Below are positions 14,690-23,620 of a stretch of 64,000 nt of DNA, in pieces. Below the pieces are notes generated by a model, which saw nothing but the letters and a program-made list of their open reading frames with translations, searched no databases and was not told where the DNA came from. Both the position numbers and the translations under genes were made by a program. Positions within the stretch are counted from its first letter, which is position 1, and the number at the start of each line of letters is the position of its first letter. Source of the stretch: Achromobacter sp. Root83 (GTDB taxonomy: Bacteria > Pseudomonadota > Gammaproteobacteria > Burkholderiales > Burkholderiaceae_B); the NCBI RefSeq assembly GCF_001428845.1, contig NZ_LMIU01000022.1, positions 124,001 through 188,000 on the forward strand. Direction: 5' to 3'.

Positions 14690-15670
14690 TCAATTCCTTG
14701 CCTCGGCCTGCACGGGCGCCTGCTCGCGGCGCTGGGCGCGGTCCCGCGTCCTGACACGCTTCATGATCTGGCCGACGAATCCGGTGGGGAACATGAAGAT
14801 CACCAGGATCAGCGTGAGTCCCAGCAGGAACTGCCAGAGGCCCGGGAAATAAGCGGCGGACACCAGCTTGACGGACTCGAACCCCACCGCGCCCAAGAAG
14901 GCGCCGGCGGCATGGCCCGCGCCGCCCAGGATGGTGATGAAGACGAACTCGCCCGAGCGCAGCCAGGACCCGATTTCCGGCGTGACCAGCCCCTGCATCA
15001 GGGCCAGGATGGCGCCCGAGAAACCGACCACCACGGCCGACAGCAGATAGCCCTTCCACATGATGAAGTAGGCGGAGAAGCCCAGGTACTCGATGCGGGT
15101 TTCGTTGGTCTTGATGGCGGACAGGGCCTGGCCGCTGCCCGACCGGAAGTAGCGTTGCACCCACCACGCCAGCACCAGCGACAGGACCAGGGTCAGCACC
15201 AGCAGCGCGCGTTCAAAGGATTCCCGCTCCATGGCGATGCCCGCCATGGCCGGCCGCACGATGCGCATGCCGTCGGAACCGCCCGTCAGGGTGTAGAGCT
15301 TGCCCAGCAGGGCGAACAGCACCATGCTCAGCGCCAGGTTCAGCATGCCGAAGAAGATGCCACGGTAGCGCACCACGAACAGGCCGATCACGACAGCGGC
15401 GGCGAAGCTGGCGGCGACGCCCGCCGCGATCAGCGCCAGCGCGTCGGCGCCCGGCATGGCGCGGGCCAGGAAGGCCACGGTGTACGCCGAAATGCAGGAA
15501 TACATGGCGTGGCCGAACGAGATCTGGCCGGCGCGCGCCATCACCGATACGCCCAGCGCGGCGATCGCGTAGGTCAGGCCGATGACGATGGGGGTGATGG
15601 TCCAGGAATAGGTGTAGCCAAGGTACAGCGTGACCAGCGCGGCCAGGAGGCTCAGGACAGCGACTTTCAT
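14690..15670 (-). CDS. livM: Branched-chain-type ABC permease, LivM-like
   Basis: This 326-aa integral inner-membrane protein has about nine hydrophobic helices and the conserved family segment GQISFGHAMYSCISAY and, near the C-terminus, LRSGEFVFITILGGAGHAAGAFLGA, the cytoplasmic loop that contacts the ATPases. It partners LivH. Its ATG shares one base with the livH stop (TGATG), indicating translational coupling. The C-terminal tail is rich in Arg and Gln. Confidence 0.92.
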   Translation of the reverse strand: MKVAVLSLLAALVTLYLGYTYSWTITPIVIGLTYAIAALGVSVMARAGQISFGHAMYSCISAYTVAFLARAMPGADALALIAAGVAASFAAAVVIGLFVVRYRGIFFGMLNLALSMVLFALLGKLYTLTGGSDGMRIVRPAMAGIAMERESFERALLVLTLVLSLVLAWWVQRYFRSGSGQALSAIKTNETRIEYLGFSAYFIMWKGYLLSAVVVGFSGAILALMQGLVTPEIGSWLRSGEFVFITILGGAGHAAGAFLGAVGFESVKLVSAAYFPGLWQFLLGLTLILVIFMFPTGFVGQIMKRVRTRDRAQRREQAPVQAEARN

Positions 15671-16575
15671 CAGATGGTCCTCGCTTTGGCCACGGTGAAC
15701 AGCCCGTGGGGCCGGATGATCAGCACCAGCACCATGATGATGTAGGGCACCGCCACCTCCAGTTCCGGCGTGGCGTACACGGCGATGGCGCGAATGATGC
15801 CGATCAGCAGCGCCGCGATGAGCGCGCCGGTGATCTGGCCCAACCCGGCGGTGGCGACCACCGCGAAGGACAGCACCGTCATGTCGGTGCCGGCGCCCGG
15901 CACCAGCGACGTGGTGGGCGCGGCCAGCGCCCCGCCCAGCGCGCCCAGGATGGTGGCGATCACGAACGTGATGTAGCCGATCTTCTTGGCGTTAATGCCC
16001 AGCGAGGTCGCGACCTCGCGGTTGTGCGTGGTCGCCACGGTCTGCTTGCCCAGCTTGGTGTGGCGCAGGAAGTATTCCAGGCACACGTAGGCCAGCAATG
16101 CGGTGATCGGCACCACCACAAGCTGGTAGGTGGTGTAGGTGATGTCGCCGATCTCGATGTTGCCCAGCCGGTTCACGACTTCGCTGGCGCTATAGGGTTG
16201 CGCGCCCCACAGCAGGCGCTGGATGTCTTCGAGCATAAGGAAGGCGCCGAAGGTGAGCAGCAGCTTCAGGATGGGGTCGTAGTTCTGAGCGCGGCGTATC
16301 AGCACGAATTCCATGATGCTGCCCAGCGCCAGGCCGACGGCGATGGCGGCGACGAACAGGGCGGCGAACAGCAGCACCGGAGAATCGGTTTTGGGGGCCA
16401 CGAACATGACGAGGCTGGCGGCGGCGTACCCGCCAAAGGCGTAGAAGGCGCCGTGGGCGACATTCAATATGCCCATCACGCCGAACACCAGGGTTAATCC
16501 CATCGATACCAGGAACAGCAGACTGGCGTATGCCACGCCGTCCACCAAGGCGAGAGGCAGTAGATCCAAGGTCAA
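15670..16575 (-). CDS. livH: Branched-chain-type ABC permease, LivH-like
   Basis: This permease of about 301 aa has eight or so membrane helices and the family motifs GLTLVFGVMGILNVAHGAFY and GLGQITGALIAALLIG. A much longer frame is open upstream, but its first 60-70 residues are Arg-rich and not protein-like. The TTG at 16575 (LTLDLLPLALVDGVAYASL) has GGGAGAAG just upstream and gives the usual LivH length, so it is preferred. It is the first gene of the operon livH-livM-livG-livF-aldehyde dehydrogenase-SDR-alcohol dehydrogenase-livK. Confidence 0.88.
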   Translation of the reverse strand: MTLDLLPLALVDGVAYASLLFLVSMGLTLVFGVMGILNVAHGAFYAFGGYAAASLVMFVAPKTDSPVLLFAALFVAAIAVGLALGSIMEFVLIRRAQNYDPILKLLLTFGAFLMLEDIQRLLWGAQPYSASEVVNRLGNIEIGDITYTTYQLVVVPITALLAYVCLEYFLRHTKLGKQTVATTHNREVATSLGINAKKIGYITFVIATILGALGGALAAPTTSLVPGAGTDMTVLSFAVVATAGLGQITGALIAALLIGIIRAIAVYATPELEVAVPYIIMVLVLIIRPHGLFTVAKARTI

Positions 16576-16871
16576 GCGTCTTCTCCCAATACGCTGAGCA
16601 CGGCCGCGGCGGCATCGCTTGCGCGGCGCGGCGTGCGGGCTTGCGCCCTGGGCGCGCCCGACGCGCCCTTGTCTCTTTGTGAACCTTGCCGTCCCCCTGC
16701 GCGGTGCATGCCGCAAGAGCCGGAAGGCGCTTATTCGGATCGGTTCTTCGGCCCCGGTCAAGGCGCCGGGCAGACCGTCCATGTAGTTGTGCGAAGTATA
16801 GGTAGGCGTATATCAAGCACCTATTTATCTTTGTGAAAGCCGGGTTTAACAGGCAATGGAGTGGCCGCCGG
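16576..16871 (-). promoter_or_regulatory. Upstream region of the livH operon
   Basis: No gene is seen here. On the minus strand TATACT at 16795-16800 could be a -10 box, in a locally AT-rich stretch (about 16790-16850), but there is no convincing -35 at the right distance. It would give a leader of over 200 bases. No regulator gene adjoins the operon, so control is unclear. Confidence 0.35.
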
Positions 16872-17423
16872 CTACGGGTTTTCCTGATGCATCGCCGCCA
16901 GCGGCGCGCGTGTCTGATAGTCGGGGATAATCCGGATCTGCGCCTCATCCGGCAACTGCACATAACGGCCTAGCCCATCCGGCGCAAGCGCGCCGACGTC
17001 GATGCGGGCCAGCCTGGCGCCGTCGGCGTCGCGCACTTCGATGCGCAGTTGCGGCGGGTTCAAGCCATAGGTTTCGCCGGCTTGCGGCGCCAGCACGCGG
17101 TCGCTGCGGGCCTGCGAAAGCAGGGCAAGAAAATCGGCCGTGTCGAACCCGGCCGCCCTGCCCCGCGGCGATGCGTCCCAGCCTTGCGGGCCGCGCGTCA
17201 GGCTGACGGCATCGGCCGGCGTGGCCAGCGTCACCTGCGCGGCCCGGGACGCGTCCCACGCGTACAGCCGCGCGGGCTTGCCGCTGTCGTCATGCAGATG
17301 GGTGTGGCCGCCGTGATGCGCGGGCGACTCGGCGGCTTCATGCCATTGCCACGCCGACAGCGCGACGCCGGCCGCCAGCAACAGCAGCCATATGAAAAGC
17401 CGACCGCCGCGCGCCACGTTCAC
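16872..17423 (-). CDS. DUF4340-like membrane-anchored protein
   Basis: This protein of about 183 aa has one N-terminal membrane segment (LFIWLLLLAAGVALSAW) followed by a His-rich stretch (HHGGHTHLHDD) and an extracytoplasmic domain resembling DUF4340 (AAQVTLATPADAVSLTRG...). The GTG at 17423 is chosen because it overlaps the GldG-like stop as GTGA and has GGAGG at a good distance. DUF4340 proteins commonly follow GldG/GldF-type ABC genes in proteobacteria, with an unknown role at the envelope. The histidine run may bind metal (inference). Confidence 0.75.
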   Translation of the reverse strand: MNVARGGRLFIWLLLLAAGVALSAWQWHEAAESPAHHGGHTHLHDDSGKPARLYAWDASRAAQVTLATPADAVSLTRGPQGWDASPRGRAAGFDTADFLALLSQARSDRVLAPQAGETYGLNPPQLRIEVRDADGARLARIDVGALAPDGLGRYVQLPDEAQIRIIPDYQTRAPLAAMHQENP

Positions 17424-18802
17424 CGCCGCCTCCACCACAGCAGCAGCCCCGTCATCAGCGCCAGCAGGGGCAAGGCCACCGTGCTGGTCCAGAACACGGC
17501 GCGCATCTGGCGGTTGGTGAGCTCGACGCGGCGGTTCTCGTAGTGGCGCGGCCGGATGGCCAGCAAGGAGTCTTCGCCCGCCAGCAACGACACGGCATTG
17601 GTGAACAGGGCGCCGTTGCCCAGCGTCGCGAAATGCCGGTTGATGGCGAAGTCGCTGTCGCCCGCCACCAGCAGCGCGGGGCGCGCCGAGCCGTCCTCGC
17701 CGGCGGCCTGCGCATTGCGCGTGGCCAGCGCCATCAGCGTGTAGCGGGACGGGGCCTGGCCGGGCAGGTGCGCCTCGCCCGAGGTCTGCGCCAGCGGCGT
17801 CACGACCACGCCGGGCGGCAAGCCGTCGCCCGCCGGTTCCAGTCCGGCCGCGCCGGGAAAGAAGCTCAGCGGCAGGCCGCGCGTCATCTTGTGGCGCGTG
17901 TAGTCGCTGACGGCGGGGCTGCCGGGATCGTTGCGGTAGTGGCTGCCCGGATCGGCCAGCGCGCCGGGCGGCCGTGCAATGCCGAAGTCGCGCAGCAACG
18001 CGTCCAGGCCGTGCGGGGTGTCGGGCTCCAGCAGCAGCAGGGTCTTGCCGCCCGCGTGGGTCCAGCGGCGCAGCGCCTGGGCGTCGTCCTCGCCGAAAGG
18101 CGTGCGGGGCCCGGCCACGACTGCCACCGCGCAGCGTGGCAGCGCCTGCGCCAGGCTGCCCGCGTTGACGGCGACCGTGGCGAAGCCCAACGTCTGCAAC
18201 GCATTGCGCGCCATCGCCAGGCCGTGCTGCTCGTGCACCTCTACCCGCGCCACCAGATTTTCGTCGTCGCCGTGCTCTTCCAGGTCGTCCAGCGACGTCA
18301 GGCTGTCGAGCGGGGCTTCGCGATGGCCCTGCGTGAAGCAGATGGTCTGCGCGCCGTTCTGGCTGATGCGGATCAGCGCATTGGTGAAGTCGGTTTCGGT
18401 GCCGCCGTTGATCGTGGTCTTGCGCGCACCCGAAGCCAGCACCGCGCTGCCCGCGAACTGGATGCCGGCGGCCCGCGCCTCGGCCGGGCGCAGCGCCGGA
18501 TCCACGCCGCGCACGCGGATCAGCGGATTGGCATGTTCATACTGGCGCAGCAGTTCCAGGGCGTCGACCATGCTCTTGTTGCGCAGGTCATAGAACCAGG
18601 TCACCTCAACAGGCTGCCGCACCTGGCGCGCGACCTCGATGCTTTCCGGCGTCAGGCTGTACAGCCGCTGCGCCGTCAGGTCGATCCGGCCCAGATGGCG
18701 GGCGGCCCACAGGTTCACCGCCAGCAGCAGCGCGGCCACGGCCAGCACGGGCAGCCAGAGCGACAAGCGCCGCCCGGCGCGGCGCAGGGCTGGCCGGCTC
18801 AT
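17420..18802 (-). CDS. GldG-like ABC transporter auxiliary protein
   Basis: This 460-aa protein has an N-terminal membrane helix (LWLPVLAVAALLLAVNLWA), a large periplasmic ABC_transp_aux (Gldg_N) domain (DLTAQRLYSLTPESIEVARQ, FYDLRNKSMVDALELLRQY) and a C-terminal helix followed by WWRRR. The ATG at 18802 overlaps the permease stop as ATGA; the longer open frame upstream lies within the permease gene. GldG proteins associate with GldF/GldA in an ABC complex; in Bacteroidetes they are linked to gliding, but in proteobacteria the role is not established. Confidence 0.85.
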   Translation of the reverse strand: MSRPALRRAGRRLSLWLPVLAVAALLLAVNLWAARHLGRIDLTAQRLYSLTPESIEVARQVRQPVEVTWFYDLRNKSMVDALELLRQYEHANPLIRVRGVDPALRPAEARAAGIQFAGSAVLASGARKTTINGGTETDFTNALIRISQNGAQTICFTQGHREAPLDSLTSLDDLEEHGDDENLVARVEVHEQHGLAMARNALQTLGFATVAVNAGSLAQALPRCAVAVVAGPRTPFGEDDAQALRRWTHAGGKTLLLLEPDTPHGLDALLRDFGIARPPGALADPGSHYRNDPGSPAVSDYTRHKMTRGLPLSFFPGAAGLEPAGDGLPPGVVVTPLAQTSGEAHLPGQAPSRYTLMALATRNAQAAGEDGSARPALLVAGDSDFAINRHFATLGNGALFTNAVSLLAGEDSLLAIRPRHYENRRVELTNRQMRAVFWTSTVALPLLALMTGLLLWWRRR

Positions 18803-19512
18803 CGCAGCCTCCAGCGCTTCAGGTTGACGGCGGCCACCATCAGCGCCAGCACCGCCACGCTGGCCAGCGTGACGGTAGCGGGCCCGGGCAGCACGCCCCG
18901 GATGAAGTCGACGTGCTGCGCCGACAGCGACAGGGCCTGGAAAAACGGCGACAGCGCGGGAAACGCATCCAGCGCCGCCGGATAGTCGATGAACCACAGC
19001 AGCACCAGGATGCCCCAGGTGGCGCTGGCCGCCACGATCTGGTTGGCGCAGGCGCTCGACACCGCGATGCCGATGGCAAGAAACAGCGCGCCATACAGAA
19101 ACACGCCGATGTAGCCGCCCACGATGGGGCCGTAGTCCGGTTCGCCGTACCAGGCCAGCGGCAGCACCGCAGACATGGTGCCGGCCAGCATCAGCGCCAG
19201 CACGGTCAGGCCCGCCGCGTACTTGGCCGCCACCAGCGTGAAGTCCGACAAGGGCAAGGTCAGCAGCAGCTCCAGCGTGCCTTGCCGCGCTTCCTCGGCG
19301 AACGCCCGCATGCTGACCAGCGGCATCACCAGCATCAGCAGGATGGTCATGTTGTGGAACGCCGTGACCATCTGCCCGGTGCTGACAAAGAACAGGTTGA
19401 AACTGAAGAGGTAACCCGACAGGGCCCAGAACACCGCCACGACCACCAGCGCCACGGGGGAGCCGAAGTCGGTGCGTAGTTCCTTCCGGTACAGCGCAGC
19501 CAGGCCCTTCAT
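18799..19512 (-). CDS. ABC-2-type permease, GldF-like
   Basis: This 237-aa inner-membrane protein has six predicted helices. Family signs are the conserved loop MRAFAEEARQGTLELLLTLPLSD and hydrophobic segments such as LMLVMPLVS and ATWGILVLLWFIDYP. Both ends overlap neighbours by ATGA (with the ATPase at 19509-19512 and with the GldG-like gene at 18799-18802), which supports this start and a stoichiometric complex. It forms the membrane part of the export-type ABC system. Confidence 0.88.
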   Translation of the reverse strand: MKGLAALYRKELRTDFGSPVALVVVAVFWALSGYLFSFNLFFVSTGQMVTAFHNMTILLMLVMPLVSMRAFAEEARQGTLELLLTLPLSDFTLVAAKYAAGLTVLALMLAGTMSAVLPLAWYGEPDYGPIVGGYIGVFLYGALFLAIGIAVSSACANQIVAASATWGILVLLWFIDYPAALDAFPALSPFFQALSLSAQHVDFIRGVLPGPATVTLASVAVLALMVAAVNLKRWRLR

Positions 19513-20468
19513 GCCCGCCTCCGTGCGGGAGGATCGTTCGGCGCCAGCGCCGCCAGCAGGCGGGTCTCGACCGCGTCCCGCATCGACAGCACGGCGCGCA
19601 ATTCGGCATGCGCCAGCGCCACGCGCATCACCGCGTCGCACGCGGCGCCGCTTGCGCCGGGCGATTCCCAGGCGATGCGCCATTTGCTGTGGCCCGAATC
19701 CAGGATCTCGACGTCCACGCCGCCCACGCCCGGGCAGGCGGCCAGCGCCGCTTGCAGCGCGGCATGACCCGCGCCGGGCAAGGCCAGGTGCAACTGCAGC
19801 GCCGCCTGGGATGCCCCCAGCGCGGCGTCTTCCACCAGCCGGCCCTGGCGCAGGATGGCGATGCGCGTGCACAAGGCCTCCACCTCTTGCATCAGATGGC
19901 TGCTGAACACCACCGCGCGCCCCTCGGCGCACCGCCGGATCATCGCGCGCGCCTCCACGATCTGCACCGGGTCCAGGCCGTTGGTGGCTTCGTCCAGCAG
20001 CAGCACCGGCGGATCGTTCAGCACGGCCTGTGCCAGCCCCACCCGTTGCCGCTGCCCCTTGGACAGGCGCCCGATCACGGACCTCGCCACGCCTTGCAGG
20101 TCGAAGCCGTCGATGGCCCGCTCGATGGCCTGGCGCCGCGCGCGGGCGCCCCCTTCGACCTTGACGCCGGCGCCGAACTCCAGGTATTGGGTCACGGTCA
20201 GCGCGTCATAGAGCGGCGCGCGTTCGGGCAGATAGCCGATATCCGCGTTGCCGCGCCCCGCGGCCGGCTGGCGGCCGCGGATCTCGATGCGTCCGCTATC
20301 GGGCGTATAAAAGCCCGCCATCAGGCGCAACGTGGTGGTCTTGCCGCTGCCGTTCGGGCCCAGCAGACCCACGATCTCCCCCGGCCGCACGGACAGGCTG
20401 AGGGTATCGAGGACCTGGCGCGGCCCAAACGACTTGCAGACCTTGTGCAAGACAACGGCAGGCTGCAT
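19509..20468 (-). CDS. ABC transporter ATP-binding protein, GldA/NatA-like
   Basis: This 319-aa ATPase has Walker A GPNGSGKTTT, signature LSKGQRQRVGLAQ and Walker B VLLLDEATNGLDP with the switch His in FSSHLMQEVEAL. A C-terminal extension of about 90 residues resembles DUF4162-type domains of ABC-2 exporters. It begins 9 bp downstream of the metallo-hydrolase stop and is the first of three genes joined by 4-base overlaps. It energises the GldF/GldG-like membrane complex; the substrate is unknown. Confidence 0.9.
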   Translation of the reverse strand: MQPAVVLHKVCKSFGPRQVLDTLSLSVRPGEIVGLLGPNGSGKTTTLRLMAGFYTPDSGRIEIRGRQPAAGRGNADIGYLPERAPLYDALTVTQYLEFGAGVKVEGGARARRQAIERAIDGFDLQGVARSVIGRLSKGQRQRVGLAQAVLNDPPVLLLDEATNGLDPVQIVEARAMIRRCAEGRAVVFSSHLMQEVEALCTRIAILRQGRLVEDAALGASQAALQLHLALPGAGHAALQAALAACPGVGGVDVEILDSGHSKWRIAWESPGASGAACDAVMRVALAHAELRAVLSMRDAVETRLLAALAPNDPPARRRA

Positions 20469-20477
20469 GGCGCGCCT

Positions 20478-21335
20478 TCAGTCGAAGACTTTGGTCTTGG
20501 CGTTCTGCGCGTGCTGCGCCGCGTCGTGGCTGTACCAGAGCTGGCCCTGGCGCGCGTCGCGGATCTGCTTCAGGCGGTCGATGGCCAGCATGGATGCCGC
20601 CGTGTTCCAGGTGATGCCCGGGATCACGCCCGCCTCGTTTTCGCCGGTGTAGATCGCATCCGCGGCCAGCAGCACCGTGCCGGTCTTGGGCAGCTTCACC
20701 TGCAGCGATTGATGGCCCTGCGTATGGCCCTTGGTGTCCAGAAGGACGATGGTGCCGTCGCCGAACAGGTCGAAGTCGCCCTCCACCTGGATGAAATCGT
20801 AGTCGCGCGTGGTGTCGAAGTCCTTCATCACGTAGGCGGCGCGCTGGAATTTCTCGGGCCACCAGGCGGCGCGCAGTTCGGCCTTCTGCACCACGTGCTT
20901 GGCCTTGGGGAACATCTTGATGTTGCCGGCGTGGTCCAGGTGGAAGTGGGAATACACCACGTACTTCACGTCGCTGACGTCAAAGCCGGCGGCCTTGAGC
21001 TGGCGGTCGATGACCTCGTCGCGGCCCTGGATGGAATTGAACGCGCCGCACAGGCCCTGGCCCCAGTAATTGGCGCAGTTGCCGTCGGCGGTCGCCTGGT
21101 TCATGCCGGTATCGAACAGCACCAGGCCGCGCGGGTGCTGTATCACGTAGGCGGGGACCGGAATCTTGATCTTGGTGCCCACGTCCACCATTGCGGTCAT
21201 GAAGCCCTTGTCCAGTTCGATCTTGCCTACCGACAGCTGCATCAGTTTGACGTCCGGCGGCGCATCGGCGGCCTGCGCCCATCCACCCGCCATGACCGCC
21301 AACGCGGCGGCCAGCGATTTCCAGATCTTGCTCAT
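20478..21335 (-). CDS. Exported metallo-beta-lactamase-fold hydrolase, N-acyl homoserine lactonase-like
   Basis: This 285-aa protein has a signal peptide (MSKIWKSLAAALAVMAGGWAQA) and an MBL fold. The metal ligands are visible: SHFHLDHAG (H-x-H-x-D-H), the Asp in LLAADAIYTG and KGHTQGHQS. The sequence around LVLFDTGMN and YVVYSHFHLDH is closest to the AttM/AiiA-type lactonase group of the superfamily. GAGGAGACAACA precedes the ATG. Periplasmic location is unusual for a quorum-quenching lactonase, so another ester or lactone substrate is quite possible. It leads the GldA/F/G-like operon. Confidence 0.85.
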   Translation of the reverse strand: MSKIWKSLAAALAVMAGGWAQAADAPPDVKLMQLSVGKIELDKGFMTAMVDVGTKIKIPVPAYVIQHPRGLVLFDTGMNQATADGNCANYWGQGLCGAFNSIQGRDEVIDRQLKAAGFDVSDVKYVVYSHFHLDHAGNIKMFPKAKHVVQKAELRAAWWPEKFQRAAYVMKDFDTTRDYDFIQVEGDFDLFGDGTIVLLDTKGHTQGHQSLQVKLPKTGTVLLAADAIYTGENEAGVIPGITWNTAASMLAIDRLKQIRDARQGQLWYSHDAAQHAQNAKTKVFD

Positions 21336-21621
21336 TGTTGTCTCCTCGGACCAACATGGAAAACCGCGGCCAGGCGGCAGCGGCCAATCGGCAAGCGCCC
21401 GGTGTATCCCGGGTTTACATCTAGACAGGTGTTTTCCGTGCGAGGGAGCCTTGCGGCGGGCCATGCCAGAACGCGCAACCCGAAACGGCATCTGACGGCC
21501 GTTTTCTCTGTTGCGCACTCTGACTCAGGCGGGGTGGACTGCCAATTAAGGATTTATTAAGCAGGGCTTCACGCCGTCCGAAGCGGTAGGAACCCTAATG
21601 GACGGCGCGCCCGCGGCCGGT

Positions 21622-23610
21622 TCACGGCGCGTGGCGCGCCTGCAGCTCCGCGAACGATACGAGTTCTCCCGCCAGCGCGCTGGCCATGACGGTGGGCGGG
21701 CTGGCCAGCCAGACGCTGCCCGGTCCCGAGCGGCCGGGAAAGTTCCGGTTGATCGCGCTGATCGTCACCTGCGAGGCATCGGTGGACGAGCCCGGGCCGC
21801 AATTGGCGCAGGCGCCGCAGGATGGCTGCAGGATACGCGCGCCCACGGCGGCGAAGGTCTGGTCGTAACCCTGCGCCACGCAGTAGTCGCGCACCGCCGT
21901 GGTGCCGTACTGCAGATACAGCGTCACGCCTGCCGGCAGCGTCAGGCCGCGCGCCACCGCCCAGGCTAGGACCTGGTGGTAGTGGTCGAAGTCTTCGCGC
22001 TTGCCGGCGGTGCAGGATCCGCCGTAGGCGATGTCGATGCGGGGCCGTACCCGGATCGACGACAAGGCCGCGCCGTTGCCCGGGTCGCCGGGCGCCGCCA
22101 CCATCGGCGACAGCGCCGCGCAGTCCACGCGCACGGTGGCCGAATACGATGCGCCGGGGTCGCTGCGCATCCATGGTTCGATGCCGGCATCCACGCCGCG
22201 GCGCTCGCGCAGAAAGCGCGCCGTCTCGGCGTCCGGCGCGACGATGCCCGTCAGCCCGCCCAGTTCGGCGGTCATGTTGGTGAGCGTGGCGCGCTCGTCG
22301 ATGGACAGGCCGGCGACGGCCTCGCCCGTGAACTCGAACACCTTGCCCACCCCGGCGCCCGCGCGGATCTCGGGCAGCGCCAGCAGATGCAGCACGATGT
22401 CCTTGGCCGTGACGCCCGGCGGCGGAGCGCCGGCCAGATCGATGCGCAGCGACGCCGGCATCGTCAGCCGGACGGCGCCCGTGACGAAGGCGTTCGCCAT
22501 GTCGGTGGTCCCCACGCCGAAGGCCACGCAGCCCAGCGCGCCGCTGTGCGGGGTGTGCGAGTCCGTGCCCACCACCACCTGTCCCGGCAGCGCGTAGTGT
22601 TCGGCCATCATGGCGTGCGAAATACCCGCCACGTTGCCGCCGGCGTCGCGCGCCGCCTCGGCCTCGGTCAGCGTGCGGTGCTGGCGCAGGCCGTAGGCGC
22701 CGGCGAAATCGCGCTGCGCCTGGCACATCGCGCGCACATTGGGCACGATGCCCGCCCGCACGTGGTTGGGGCTTTCCTCGACATAGGACGTATGGTCTTC
22801 AAAGACCACGATGCGGCCGGCATCCACCATGCGCAGGGGCCGTCCGAAGCGCGCATGCAGCATATGGGCGGCCATGCCGGTGTAGTACTCATGGATGAAG
22901 CGCCAGTCGGCGCGGATGAAGACGCCCGTGCCCAGCGCGGGCTCGGTGGCCGTCACCGGCGTGCGCAACAGGTGCCGCAGGATGATCTTTTCGAACAGCG
23001 TGCGCGGCGGCGTGTCCGGGGCCGCATCCTGTCCGCCGTCCACCGGCGCGACGTCGCGCAGTTGCGATTGCCCGAAGGCCAGCAGCCCGCCCGCCTTGAC
23101 GATGGCGGCGGCCAGCGCGTCGCGCCCGGCGACGATCTCGTCGACCGTGATGCGTTCGCCCCGTTGCAGGCGCGCTACCAGCCCCATGTCGGTGCTGGTG
23201 TAGAGCCCGATGTTGTCGGCGTTCTGGCGATAGATGCGCTCGAAGCTTTCCGCGATCACCAGCCGCACGCCGGCCGACTTCTCGGCCATCGGACTGTGTT
23301 CGCGCGACGAGCCCTTGCCGTAGCGTTTGCCCGCCACGACCACGTCGATGCCCGCCTGCCTGACCGCGTCGCTGCCGATCGGCAGCGTGTCCCCCGCGCG
23401 AAAGCCGGTGTACGGGTAGCGGCCCAGCTTCTCGTCGAAGTGGGTCAGGATCGGCACGGGCGTGATCTCGTCGGTGGAGATATCGTCGCGCAGCGCCGTG
23501 GCCTGGCTCAAGTCCGGCGCGGCGCCGGCCAGTTGCGCGGCCACACAGGCCGGATCCCGCGCCAGGAACAGCAGGCGGGCCGGGCCGTCGATGACGAATG
23601 CGGCGGTCAT
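21622..23610 (-). CDS. Aconitase-family hydratase with N-terminal swivel domain
   Basis: This 662-aa protein fuses an N-terminal small-subunit (LeuD/swivel) domain, about residues 35-170 with RYGKGSSREHSP at 96-107, to a C-terminal large-subunit (LeuC) part with VVGTDSHTPHSGALGCVAFG and the 4Fe-4S cysteines in YGGSCTAGKRED and SCGACANCGPG. The swivel-first order is that of AcnB (without its HEAT domain), opposite to AcnA and AcnD. It should be a hydro-lyase on a hydroxy di- or tricarboxylate; the exact substrate is unknown. The ATG at 23610 is chosen as the start of conserved sequence; the frame is open a little further. It is 10 bp from a Bug receptor and downstream of a LysR gene. Confidence 0.85.
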   Translation of the reverse strand: MTAAFVIDGPARLLFLARDPACVAAQLAGAAPDLSQATALRDDISTDEITPVPILTHFDEKLGRYPYTGFRAGDTLPIGSDAVRQAGIDVVVAGKRYGKGSSREHSPMAEKSAGVRLVIAESFERIYRQNADNIGLYTSTDMGLVARLQRGERITVDEIVAGRDALAAAIVKAGGLLAFGQSQLRDVAPVDGGQDAAPDTPPRTLFEKIILRHLLRTPVTATEPALGTGVFIRADWRFIHEYYTGMAAHMLHARFGRPLRMVDAGRIVVFEDHTSYVEESPNHVRAGIVPNVRAMCQAQRDFAGAYGLRQHRTLTEAEAARDAGGNVAGISHAMMAEHYALPGQVVVGTDSHTPHSGALGCVAFGVGTTDMANAFVTGAVRLTMPASLRIDLAGAPPPGVTAKDIVLHLLALPEIRAGAGVGKVFEFTGEAVAGLSIDERATLTNMTAELGGLTGIVAPDAETARFLRERRGVDAGIEPWMRSDPGASYSATVRVDCAALSPMVAAPGDPGNGAALSSIRVRPRIDIAYGGSCTAGKREDFDHYHQVLAWAVARGLTLPAGVTLYLQYGTTAVRDYCVAQGYDQTFAAVGARILQPSCGACANCGPGSSTDASQVTISAINRNFPGRSGPGSVWLASPPTVMASALAGELVSFAELQARHAP

Positions 23611-23620
23611 GGCGATTCCG

